From positions 1-30,459 of the IMG/VR virus record IMGVR_UViG_3300030328_002792: DNA of 30,459 nucleotides. One strand, written 5' to 3'. The position numbers and the translations under genes are program-made. Below are positions 1 to 6,167 of this stretch, piece after piece. The stretch's first letter is position 1. Each line of letters starts with the position of its first letter. Under the pieces are notes generated by a model. The model saw only the letters and a program-made list of their open reading frames with translations. It had not been told where the DNA came from and made no database searches. Source of the stretch: a virus.

Positions 1-548
1 ATGGAATTAAACAAGGACAAAATCACAAAGGAATTTGTTTCGCAGGTCAATCTTATATTCACAAAGAAAAGAAATGGGATAATGAAATTCCATCAAAAGA
101 ATATTTTGATCAATTATTTCGTGTGTCAAAAAATCAAGTAATTTGGGGAGGTAATTATTTTATTGATCACTTATTCAATACACGTTGTATGTTAGTATGG
201 GATAAAATGAATGGCACAAATCGAATATCTGATTGTGAATTAGCATGGACTTCTTTTAATACATCGGTTCGGCGATTTCAATGGCATCATTTCAGCGGAA
301 CAAATGATGATGAAAAATATAATCGTATCCATCCAACACAAAAACCGGTTGCATTATACGCATGGATATTAAATAACTACGCAAAAGAAGGTGATAAAAT
401 ATTAGATACATATCTTGGATCCGGATCCATAGCCATCGCATGTCATAACCTTGGATTTGATTTGGATGGATATGAATTGGATGTGGATTATTATGAAGCA
501 GCATCCAAGAGATTGAAAGAACACCAACGCCAATTGAAACTATTTTGA
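1..548 (+). CDS. DNA adenine methyltransferase, beta class (5'-partial)
   Basis: The frame is open from the first base of the window, so this is the C-terminal ~180 residues of a longer protein. The first full codons read GIKQGQ, and in the next gene the equivalent GI follows the catalytic DPPY motif, so the cut falls just after where motif IV should be. Visible parts are the WGGNYF segment, a variable target-recognition stretch, HPTQKP (motif X region) and the AdoMet-binding DTYLGSGS (motif I). Motif IV before motif I is the beta-class order of N6-adenine or N4-cytosine methyltransferases. A GTG at 123 could be mistaken for the start, but homology to the next gene runs upstream of it. The specificity is unknown; it probably protects phage DNA from restriction. 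Confidence 0.85.
   Translation, partial: GIKQGQNHKGICFAGQSYIHKEKKWDNEIPSKEYFDQLFRVSKNQVIWGGNYFIDHLFNTRCMLVWDKMNGTNRISDCELAWTSFNTSVRRFQWHHFSGTNDDEKYNRIHPTQKPVALYAWILNNYAKEGDKILDTYLGSGSIAIACHNLGFDLDGYELDVDYYEAASKRLKEHQRQLKLF
330..548 (+). repeat. Direct repeat copy 1: shared 3' end of tandem methyltransferases
   Basis: This 219-base segment encodes HPTQKP through the stop and is nearly identical, without gaps, to 998-1216. I see only about a dozen to fifteen substitutions, mostly at third codon positions. Confidence 0.85.
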
Positions 549-562
549 TGGAGGAAATAACA

Positions 563-1216
563 ATGATAAATCTATACAACCAAGATTGTTTGGAAGCGAT
601 GAAAAAGATGGATGATAATAGTTATAATTTGGCTATTGTAGATCCACCTTATGGAATCAACATGGATGGCGGTAAAATTGGAAAAGGAAAAAAAATGGAA
701 AAAAAAAATTGGGATAATCAAACACCAACAAAGGAATATTTTAATCAATTATTTCGTGTATCAAGAAATCAAATCATTTGGGGCGGAAATTATTTTACTG
801 ATAAATTATTAGTGACAAAATCTTGGTTATATTGGGATAAAATGCAAGATGGTTTTGGTAAAACATTTTCGAGTGGTGAACTGGCATGGACCTCTTTTGA
901 TTATGTAATGAAACAAATTCGTTATAAATGGCAGGGAAATTATTGTGGTTTTGAAAAAAATATCACTATAAAAACCTCTTTTCATTATAAGAAAATACAT
1001 CCAACACAAAAACCGGTTGCATTATACGCATGGATATTAAATAACTATGCGAAGGAAGGCGATAAAATATTGGATACACATCTTGGATCCGGATCCATAG
1101 CCATCGCATGTCATAATCTTGGATTTGATTTGGATGGATATGAATTGGATGTGGATTATTATGAAGCAGCATCCAAGCGATTGAAAGAACACCAACGCCA
1201 ATTAAGATTATTTTGA
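563..1216 (+). CDS. DNA adenine methyltransferase, beta class
   Basis: A 217-residue methyltransferase that transfers a methyl group from AdoMet to a DNA base, probably adenine N6. DPPYG (catalytic motif IV) lies near residue 30, WGGNYF near 70, a variable target-recognition part at about 80-140, then HPTQKP and DTHLGSGS (AdoMet motif I). I chose the ATG at 563 because GGAGG lies 7 bases upstream; TTG 545 and ATG 548 overlap the previous stop without such a site. It follows the previous methyltransferase in the same operon. The last 219 bases are nearly identical in the two genes while the middle differs, so they may recognise different sites with a shared catalytic back half. Family certain; specificity unknown. 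Confidence 0.9.
   Translation: MINLYNQDCLEAMKKMDDNSYNLAIVDPPYGINMDGGKIGKGKKMEKKNWDNQTPTKEYFNQLFRVSRNQIIWGGNYFTDKLLVTKSWLYWDKMQDGFGKTFSSGELAWTSFDYVMKQIRYKWQGNYCGFEKNITIKTSFHYKKIHPTQKPVALYAWILNNYAKEGDKILDTHLGSGSIAIACHNLGFDLDGYELDVDYYEAASKRLKEHQRQLRLF
998..1216 (+). repeat. Direct repeat copy 2: shared 3' end of tandem methyltransferases
   Basis: Partner of 330-548, same length, ungapped alignment. The preceding parts of the two genes have diverged far more, so this looks like a duplication kept similar by gene conversion, or a recent domain swap. Confidence 0.85.
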
Positions 1217-1299
1217 AATATAGATTATAGTTTATAATTCTATGCATAAATGAATAATATGTTGATAATTACATACAAATATAAACTATAATCTATATT
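1217..1299. repeat. Perfect 20-bp inverted repeat between convergent genes
   Basis: The arms at 1217-1236 and 1280-1299 are exact reverse complements (AT-rich) around a 43-base loop. The repeat begins right after the methyltransferase stop, and its right arm overlaps by two bases the stop codon of the convergent gene ending at 1298. It could act as a bidirectional terminator or mRNA 3'-end protector. It lacks the GC-rich stem and T-run of the other terminators here, so a cruciform or recombination role is also possible. Confidence 0.7.
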
Positions 1300-1645
1300 A
1301 TTTTGATGGTTTGATGGTCCGTGTTTGTTGTAAATAAGCGATTCCAAGCGCTGTTGGACTAGTAACCACTTCACCCATAATTCCATTGTTTATTTGGGTT
1401 GTTTTAGGAGTACGATTTTTTTTCATATTCTTTTGGACCATACGCGCGGCGATCGCTGCAGCTCCACGGGCTACCTTAACACTGAAAAAGTTTCCGGCCG
1501 GATCCAATTGGCCAGCGCTACCCATTCTAATGGCGGCGGCGGTGGCTCTTTTTTTACTATAACCAAGATCACGCATCAACCGCGGAATTGCTTGTTGGAT
1601 GGCTCGGTTTGTTGGACGGTCTGTGATGATGATTCGTTGTGGCAT
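1298..1645 (-). CDS. Small basic hypothetical protein
   Basis: 115 residues, not recognised. It is rich in Arg and Lys, with an Ala-rich helical middle (residues 34-72) that might bind nucleic acid. I see no signal peptide or membrane segment. The ATG at 1645 lacks a clear Shine-Dalgarno and lies only 17 bases downstream of the terminator of the gene behind it. A TG-T-TAGAAT sequence, resembling an extended -10 box, sits directly before the ATG, so a very short leader or leaderless message is possible. The stop abuts the inverted repeat at 1217-1299. Length and codon pattern look like a real gene, but function is unknown. Confidence 0.55.
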   Translation of the reverse strand: MPQRIIITDRPTNRAIQQAIPRLMRDLGYSKKRATAAAIRMGSAGQLDPAGNFFSVKVARGAAAIAARMVQKNMKKNRTPKTTQINNGIMGEVVTSPTALGIAYLQQTRTIKPSK

Positions 1646-1661
1646 ATCTACATTCTAACAT

Positions 1662-1690
1662 AAAAAAAAACCATCCGTGGATGGATGGTT
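1662..1690 (-). terminator. Rho-independent terminator (aaccatcc stem)
   Basis: On the minus strand an 8-bp stem (1683-1690 with 1669-1676) closes a 6-base loop and is followed by a U-run. It lies just downstream of the gene ending at 1713. The same stem recurs at 2096-2117, 23341-23363 and 24037-24059. Confidence 0.85.
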
Positions 1691-1712
1691 GATTGTTGGA
1701 AGGTTGTTTGGA

Positions 1713-1988
1713 TTATTTTTTGATTGTGTTGAAATATGCGAAACATCCAATATATCCATCGTCATCATTAACTACTTCACAAGATTGATAAACACCAATT
1801 TTTGAATCTTGGATATAATTTATTATTTTCCACATTTCTTTTTCATCACGTGATGGATAATTTTCATCACATAGTGAGATAGAAAAATTTGTTTCACTTA
1901 TATAGGTGAAATCAAAATCATCACATTTGATATTTAATTCTTTTGTGAGTAATTGAATAATTTTATTTTCTATTTGTTTGATAGTCAT
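1713..1988 (-). CDS. Small acidic hypothetical protein in a self-contained cassette
   Basis: 91 residues, acidic, no recognised domain; a helical N-terminus (MTIKQIENKIIQLL) is followed by mixed sequence. The ATG at 1988 is preceded by AAAGGAAAA; the open frame extends 16 codons upstream but without a site. The gene has its own promoter (2021-2049) and its own terminator (1662-1690), forming a one-gene cassette that closely matches the neighbouring one at 2140-2400 in everything but the coding part. This is the usual build of a phage accessory or early gene (moron-like). Function unknown. Confidence 0.65.
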   Translation of the reverse strand: MTIKQIENKIIQLLTKELNIKCDDFDFTYISETNFSISLCDENYPSRDEKEMWKIINYIQDSKIGVYQSCEVVNDDDGYIGCFAYFNTIKK

Positions 1989-2020
1989 TGTTTTTTTCCT
2001 TTGTTGATTGGTTATAAGTA

Positions 2021-2049
2021 TATATATAATACTCAAATCTAAGTGTCAA
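2021..2049 (-). promoter_or_regulatory. Sigma70 promoter for the gene at 1713-1988
   Basis: On the minus strand TTGACA (2049-2044) is separated by 17 bases from TATATA (2026-2021). Upstream of -35 lies a long A/T-tract region (about 2050-2095) that resembles an UP element, the binding site of the RNA polymerase alpha C-terminal domain. Confidence 0.85.
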
Positions 2050-2088
2050 GTAAATCTTTACATTTATTTAAAAAAGATTAAAAAGACT

Positions 2089-2117
2089 AAAAAAAAACCA
2101 TCCGTGGATGGATGGTT
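2089..2117 (-). terminator. Rho-independent terminator (aaccatcc stem)
   Basis: Stem 2110-2117 with 2096-2103, same 6-base loop as the terminator at 1662-1690, followed on the minus strand by a U-run. It ends the cassette whose gene stops at 2140. Confidence 0.85.
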
Positions 2118-2139
2118 GATTGTTATTAGGTTGTTTGGA

Positions 2140-2337
2140 TTATTTTTCTTCGTACCACTCACCATTATCAATTAATAGCTTTTTTACACCGGTTTGATCA
2201 CTAACAATTAAAACACTCACATGCTTATTATAAACTCGACCTAGCCATTCATTAACCTCTTGTAAATTATTTAGATGCTCTTTATGAGATAAAGAACCAT
2301 TTGAAACATTGATTTTGTAAACTGTGTAAGTATGCAT
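2140..2337 (-). CDS. Small hypothetical protein in a self-contained cassette
   Basis: 65 residues starting MHTYTVYKI; not recognised. The start at 2337 is supported by AAGGGG 6 bases upstream; the longer frame to 2400 overlaps the promoter and is not a plausible start. The sequence alternates strand-like stretches (YTVYKINV, VSVLIV) with a short helix and looks like a compact alpha/beta fold. It has its own promoter and terminator and shares its leader with the cassette at 1713-2049. Function unknown, possibly an early host-takeover gene. Confidence 0.65.
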   Translation of the reverse strand: MHTYTVYKINVSNGSLSHKEHLNNLQEVNEWLGRVYNKHVSVLIVSDQTGVKKLLIDNGEWYEEK

Positions 2338-2371
2338 TTGAAACCCCTTTTTGGTTGATTGGTTATAAGTA

Positions 2372-2400
2372 TATATACAATACTCAAATCTATGTGTCAA
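2372..2400 (-). promoter_or_regulatory. Sigma70 promoter for the gene at 2140-2337
   Basis: On the minus strand TTGACA (2400-2395), 17-bp spacer, TATATA (2377-2372). From about 2350 to 2435 it is nearly identical to the promoter region of the neighbouring cassette, including the AT-rich upstream part. A 12-bp palindrome, GTAAATCTTTAC, lies immediately upstream of -35 in both. Confidence 0.85.
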
Positions 2401-2486
2401 GTAAATCTTTACATTTATTTAAAAAAGATTAAAAAAAATAATTATATGTAAACAAAAACGTAATTATTTGATACATTAGTCTTGTT

Positions 2487-2951
2487 ATGTCAATAAATCA
2501 TCGATTACTTATCATTAAAACAATGACTCCACAATATGTTGAAATTGCTTTGGATGGTTGTTCCTATCGTATATTGATGCGATATGGAAAACCACGGATG
2601 ATTTTTGATGTATTTAATCACCAATTTGTGATGGTTCCACGTGGATTTGATATCATATCATTATTAAACTATAAGATATTTAAGCTTGTATTGGAAGGAC
2701 TGATGGAAAAACCGGATGAAAAATTTGTGTATGTTGTAAAGACTACACCCGAAGATGGGAAACTGAATTGGCATGCTGATTGTCTTGATTTTGTAGAATA
2801 TGTATATGGATATCCAATAAAATATTGTAAAAAAACCGATCAATATTATATCGTAGCCGATGAAGATTTGGAAATTACAACGGTGCGAAATGATGATGGA
2901 ATTGTGGCCACGTTACATTTGGACGTGGATAACAACATTGAATTGGATTAG
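2487..2951 (+). CDS. Hypothetical protein
   Basis: 154 residues on the plus strand between minus-strand genes; not recognised. It looks like a mixed alpha/beta soluble protein with no signal peptide, membrane segment or metal motif. The ATG at 2487 has no convincing Shine-Dalgarno; a second ATG at codon 13 also lacks one, so the start is uncertain. The 3' end overlaps the convergent HNH gene by four bases. The upstream 86 bases are AT-rich without a clear consensus promoter. Confidence 0.6.
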   Translation: MSINHRLLIIKTMTPQYVEIALDGCSYRILMRYGKPRMIFDVFNHQFVMVPRGFDIISLLNYKIFKLVLEGLMEKPDEKFVYVVKTTPEDGKLNWHADCLDFVEYVYGYPIKYCKKTDQYYIVADEDLEITTVRNDDGIVATLHLDVDNNIELD

Positions 2952-3670
2952 GATTGACTATGGAATTTTTGATGGCATGGTTCACAAAGAACAATCAAAT
3001 CATCATCACGTTCACGGCCCAAACGTTCATAATTGTTATGATGGACATTCAATGGTTTATCGGTACAGGCGCACAATTGACATTTAAAATTTGACTTTTC
3101 CCTCATTTCACGCGCTCGTGTTTTCCAAGCATGTGACGATAAATAACTGGCATAATTTACCGGTGAATTCATCGGTGTAGATGTCCAACTATTCATCCAG
3201 GTTTCATGTTCTTTTCGGATTTTCAACGCATCACATGATGAACATGTTGTGGATGGTTTTTCATTTCGTGAACGTATGGTGGACACAAATTGACGGTTAC
3301 ATGTATCACATTGGATTTGAACGGGTAATGGTCCAGCAATACCATAAACGCGTTCTTTGTTTACATCAATCAATGAACCAATATCCGATGGTGACATGTC
3401 CGTTTTCCAATATAGATATCTAACAAGATCATTTCGTTCAGGTTCATCGGCTTCCACAATGAAATCGGATATCGTATCATCCAATTGTTTTTGGCTACCA
3501 TCCAACATTGTTTTGGCAAATTCCATTTGATGTTTGGCGGTTTCCATCAAAAATAATGTATTGGTTATTTGATATCGTAAACCGTCCAAATTTGCTTGTT
3601 TTTGCTGTTCATATGGCTTGTATAACTCTTTACAATCACAGGGATCACTAAAACACTTATCACACTTCAT
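2948..3670 (-). CDS. HNH endonuclease with zinc-finger and HTH segments
   Basis: 240 residues. N-terminal CDKC...CDC cysteines (residues 3-13) are followed by a helical region, then a helix-turn-helix-like stretch (about 80-112), a CDTC...CSSC zinc ribbon (121-146) and a C-terminal HNH nuclease (190-240). In the last, CQLC, LNVHH and LCEPCHQKFH give the metal-binding Cys/His set and catalytic His. Such nucleases cut DNA with a divalent metal; in phages they serve in packaging, homing or host DNA degradation. It is the last gene of the replication operon rather than next to terminase, so homing or DNA metabolism is more likely. I chose ATG 3670 over the TTG at 3676. Confidence 0.85.
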   Translation of the reverse strand: MKCDKCFSDPCDCKELYKPYEQQKQANLDGLRYQITNTLFLMETAKHQMEFAKTMLDGSQKQLDDTISDFIVEADEPERNDLVRYLYWKTDMSPSDIGSLIDVNKERVYGIAGPLPVQIQCDTCNRQFVSTIRSRNEKPSTTCSSCDALKIRKEHETWMNSWTSTPMNSPVNYASYLSSHAWKTRAREMREKSNFKCQLCACTDKPLNVHHNNYERLGRERDDDLIVLCEPCHQKFHSQS

Positions 3671-3935
3671 TATCAAATTCCGTTGGTTTGTCGTTGGGAA
3701 TGAGCGCCAAACCTTCCAACAATGTTTGGTTCAAATCCTCATCTAGTATATCACAACATTTTCGGATCGATTTAACGAAAAAACGAAGTGATGGAAGATC
3801 GGAACCATTACAATATCGGTTCATAATCCCGTGAGATATTCCAAGATAGTGACAAGCGCGTTTTTGGCTATTGTACGCGCTTGTGATCTTGGTTCGATAC
3901 CAAAAAGCAAATTTGCGATATGGAAAAAACTTCAT
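3660..3935 (-). CDS. Small HTH-like DNA-binding protein
   Basis: 91 residues, basic. Residues 18-70 (SAYNSQKRACHYLGIS through the following helices) fit the pattern of a phage Cro/C1-type helix-turn-helix: helix, short turn, recognition helix, supporting helices. It resembles in build the two paralogous proteins at 24465-24961 and the XRE protein at 5916-6167. It starts right after the stop of the previous gene (TAA then ATG) and overlaps the HNH gene by 11 bases, so all are translated from one message. Probable transcription regulator; target unknown. Confidence 0.6.
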   Translation of the reverse strand: MKFFPYRKFAFWYRTKITSAYNSQKRACHYLGISHGIMNRYCNGSDLPSLRFFVKSIRKCCDILDEDLNQTLLEGLALIPNDKPTEFDNEV

Positions 3936-4832
3936 TTATGTTTCATGTTTGTATTCACGGCCAAATTTATCACGAAATAAGTATATACGATTTGTTTCAA
4001 AATTCATAGAATCAAAATAGGTTTCCATGTCTATTTCTACAATTTCTTTTTCATTTGGATCTTTATTGGTGTTTTCACGTTCTTCGATCTTCTTTTGTAG
4101 TGCTTCAATTGCTTCCAGGTGTTTCTTTTTCGCTTCCAAACGATCGCGGATCAATGATTGGTGTTCCATCGTCTTTTTGGGTATTTCTTCAATATCTTGT
4201 GTTAGATAATGAATTGGCGGTTGTTCACCTTTATATGTTTGTATCCAAATATATCTATTTTCCTCTATTATTCTAATACCATTTGACGTCCGTATTTTAC
4301 ATTTAACCGGCTTATTTATTACTCTTGATGTCCTTACACCTTCTTGATCTTCAAAATAGAATATTTCATTATTTTCAATCCTTCGAATCAAATCATATTC
4401 CGCAATCATATTTTTGATTTTCGTTTTTCTAGATTTTCCCTTTTCACAATCGGAACATGCCGCGTTGGTTTCATATTTGGTTGATGGTCCAGTGTGATTT
4501 TTCAACCAAAACACCATTCGTTTCAATCCATCACTACATCGAGCGCATGATTCAATGGAAGCGGTTCTAAGGGATGCCGTCCCCATGTATTCTTTCATTT
4601 GTTGGATTATTTTTCCTTGGGATGGTGGAAAATCATCGACGTTTGTTTGGATAACATGGCCAGCTGCTTTTTTTATGGATACCGGCGCCCAATTCTTAAA
4701 TGATGCAATCATCATCTTTTTCATTTGGCTTTTCCAATGGAAGGTATCATGACGGCCCCAATTGACTATGAATAATCCAATCGAAAAATCGATGGCTGTG
4801 TGTATTGGGTTTTGTGGTTCTTGATCGTACAT
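3936..4832 (-). CDS. Zinc-finger protein of the replication operon, unknown function
   Basis: 298 residues, not recognised. A CARC...CSDC pair (about residues 96-132) could form one zinc finger, preceded by a helical N-terminus and followed by basic and beta-rich parts. Around 225-265 there is a Glu/Lys-rich stretch predicted to be helical or coiled coil. The start is well supported (AGGAG 8 bases upstream of ATG 4832). It lies directly downstream of the putative replication initiator, where many phages carry a helicase loader or primosome protein. No Walker motif is visible, so this is only a positional suggestion. Confidence 0.65.
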   Translation of the reverse strand: MYDQEPQNPIHTAIDFSIGLFIVNWGRHDTFHWKSQMKKMMIASFKNWAPVSIKKAAGHVIQTNVDDFPPSQGKIIQQMKEYMGTASLRTASIESCARCSDGLKRMVFWLKNHTGPSTKYETNAACSDCEKGKSRKTKIKNMIAEYDLIRRIENNEIFYFEDQEGVRTSRVINKPVKCKIRTSNGIRIIEENRYIWIQTYKGEQPPIHYLTQDIEEIPKKTMEHQSLIRDRLEAKKKHLEAIEALQKKIEERENTNKDPNEKEIVEIDMETYFDSMNFETNRIYLFRDKFGREYKHET

Positions 4833-4843
4833 TTTTTATTCTC

Positions 4844-5377
4844 CTAGTCGTTCAAAAAATCCCATTCGGAATTATCATATGTATTGTTATTTATTGTATT
4901 ATTATTGTTATATATTGTTTGTGCTTTGGATTTCCGGTCACTTAGTGTCTTGGATTTCCGGTCACTTAGTGTACTGGATTCCAGTGCTTTAGGTGTATTG
5001 GATCCTAGGGCACTGTATTTCAGGATTTTGGGTGTGGTTAATTCATAAATCGCCGGATTTCCTAATCGCTGTTTTACTGTTAATAATCCAAGATCTTTTA
5101 ATTCTTTGATTCCGGATTGAATAACAGATCTTGATTTTTCCAAAATGTTTTCAAACGTCTTTTGGGAAATGTTATTTTTTTCCGTTCCAGTTTTACGTAT
5201 CAACACCTTTTGATCTTGATATGTAATTCTTGCATGAAACACCATCCAACAATATATTTTGATGGATATTTGACGTTTCATTCGATTAAATTGTAGTAAG
5301 TCAAAATCAAACAATCTCGCATGTTGATATGATTTGTTTGATTTATTGGTTGATTGTGATATATTGTCTTTGTGCAT
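4844..5377 (-). CDS. Replication initiator-like protein with internal iterons
   Basis: 177 residues. Residues about 23-115 fit a winged-helix fold of phage replisome-organiser/initiator type: a hydrophobic first helix (QISIKIYCWMVFHARI), a helix pair over 69-98 and the wing (LGLLTVKQRLGNPAIYEL). Residues 128-152 contain tandem 8-residue units (TLSDRKSK twice, with degenerate copies) encoded by 24-bp DNA repeats. The tail is Asn-rich, then acidic. In lambda-like phages the initiator gene carries the origin iterons inside it and the protein binds them; the same arrangement here suggests this is the phage origin. RusA and the alphaCTD gene lie upstream. The start lacks a strong Shine-Dalgarno. 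Confidence 0.6.
   Translation of the reverse strand: MHKDNISQSTNKSNKSYQHARLFDFDLLQFNRMKRQISIKIYCWMVFHARITYQDQKVLIRKTGTEKNNISQKTFENILEKSRSVIQSGIKELKDLGLLTVKQRLGNPAIYELTTPKILKYSALGSNTPKALESSTLSDRKSKTLSDRKSKAQTIYNNNNTINNNTYDNSEWDFLND
4926..5020. repeat. 24-bp direct repeats inside the initiator gene (putative origin iterons)
   Basis: Two perfect 23-base copies start at 4926 and 4950. A diverged copy starts at 4974 and a weaker one at 4998, all at exact 24-bp spacing; a further partial match begins near 5021. The shared core starts tTGGATTtCC. The DNA conservation is stronger than the 8-residue protein repeat requires only in the two perfect copies. Position within a winged-helix replication gene matches lambda O-type origins. 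Confidence 0.6.
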
Positions 5378-5446
5378 GTTTTTCTCGCTTTATATGCATA
5401 CATTTTTTTATTTGTTTTTTATATGTTATTGGATAATTTCCATGTT

Positions 5447-5487
5447 GATGGCTCCACTTGTTGATTGATGGAGCCATCTTTTTTTTT
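5447..5487 (+). terminator. Strong hairpin plus T-run, oriented on the plus strand
   Basis: A perfect 10-bp stem (5447-5456 with 5469-5478), 12-base loop, then nine T on the plus strand. The surrounding genes are all on the minus strand, where the hairpin follows the RusA stop without a U-run. It may stop antisense transcription coming from the origin region, or act as an intercistronic hairpin in the minus transcript. The 108 bases 5378-5485 hold no other recognisable gene. Confidence 0.65.
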
Positions 5488-5926
5488 ACCAAACAAGTGT
5501 GATTTTAATGTGTGAATATTCATAACTACCATCATCCAATCGATTACAATATTCTTTCTTTGCGCGTACCTCATACACCAAATTATCATCACGATATATT
5601 TGTGCATCACTCAAACCATCCATCAACGCTTTTAAACAATTATCCAAATCCGGTTTGGATGCATGTATCAATCCCTTGGATGGAATTTCACGGTGTTGTA
5701 ATCGTTGCGGACGTGGAAAAATAAATTGGGCCCGTAATGATATAGGACGCTCGACGGTTTGGAAGTTTTCCGATTGTTCCGATAACTGAATAACTGTCGA
5801 TTGAATAAAACGCTTTTTCCATTCCACATAATCTTTTGGCATAAATGAATGGCCCGATTTGGTTACGCGTGGACGTGGACATGATTTTGGTTCCATCAAA
5901 TAGTAAAATTGTAGCTTATTTTTCAT
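5486..5926 (-). CDS. rusA: RusA-like Holliday junction resolvase
   Basis: 146 residues, close to the family's usual ~120-140. RusA homodimers cut four-way DNA junctions with Mg2+, resolving recombination and replication intermediates before packaging. The protein shows the family hallmarks: PRPRVTK near residue 17, and DLDNCLKALMDGL (93-105) plus YRDDNLV (111-117), which carry the acidic catalytic residues D93, D95 and D113/D114. ATG 5926 is chosen for the GGAGG 9 bases upstream; the ORF could extend nine codons further. It overlaps the HTH gene upstream by 11 bases. Confidence 0.9.
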   Translation of the reverse strand: MKNKLQFYYLMEPKSCPRPRVTKSGHSFMPKDYVEWKKRFIQSTVIQLSEQSENFQTVERPISLRAQFIFPRPQRLQHREIPSKGLIHASKPDLDNCLKALMDGLSDAQIYRDDNLVYEVRAKKEYCNRLDDGSYEYSHIKITLVW

Positions 5927-6167
5927 TGGTTTTTTCCTCCATTTGTGTTTCAAATATCAAGATCCAAAACTGGCGTGCAATTTGGATTTTTTCATCATCA
6001 TCATCGGATAACAATTCGGCGATTTTCATGACATATCCAAATGTTGGGATATGGGTTCCACGTATCCAATTATAGTATGTTTGGCGTGATACACCGATAT
6101 CAACACACAAATCCGTTTTCGTTTTCTGCTTCATAAATAGCAATTTCATTATATAGTGTTCTAACAT
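5916..6167 (-). CDS. XRE-family helix-turn-helix regulator
   Basis: 83 residues. Residues 14-55 form a typical Cro/C1 HTH: KTKTDLCVDIGVSRQTYYNW with the conserved G-V-S turn and recognition helix, then IPTFGYVMKIAELL. The C-terminus is acidic then helical. The ATG overlaps the stop of the alphaCTD gene (TAATG), with GGGGGAA upstream as ribosome site, so the two proteins are translationally coupled. It is the best candidate in the window to bind the operators in the divergent control region at 6608-6682, but this is inference from position. Confidence 0.8.
   Translation of the reverse strand: MLEHYIMKLLFMKQKTKTDLCVDIGVSRQTYYNWIRGTHIPTFGYVMKIAELLSDDDDEKIQIARQFWILIFETQMEEKTNEK

Noticed and set aside
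1-548. Circular genome with the first gene completed from the window end
   Set aside because: Joining base 30459 to base 1 gives NNNGI before the shared region instead of DPPYGI, so the missing N-terminus is not supplied by the window end.
2860-3423. Plus-strand ORFs opposite the HNH gene
   Set aside because: They lack ribosome sites and lie antisense to a gene with clear zinc and HNH motifs.
5419-5610. Minus ORF of 63 codons overlapping RusA
   Set aside because: It is in another frame of the rusA gene, reads through the hairpin and has no recognisable features.
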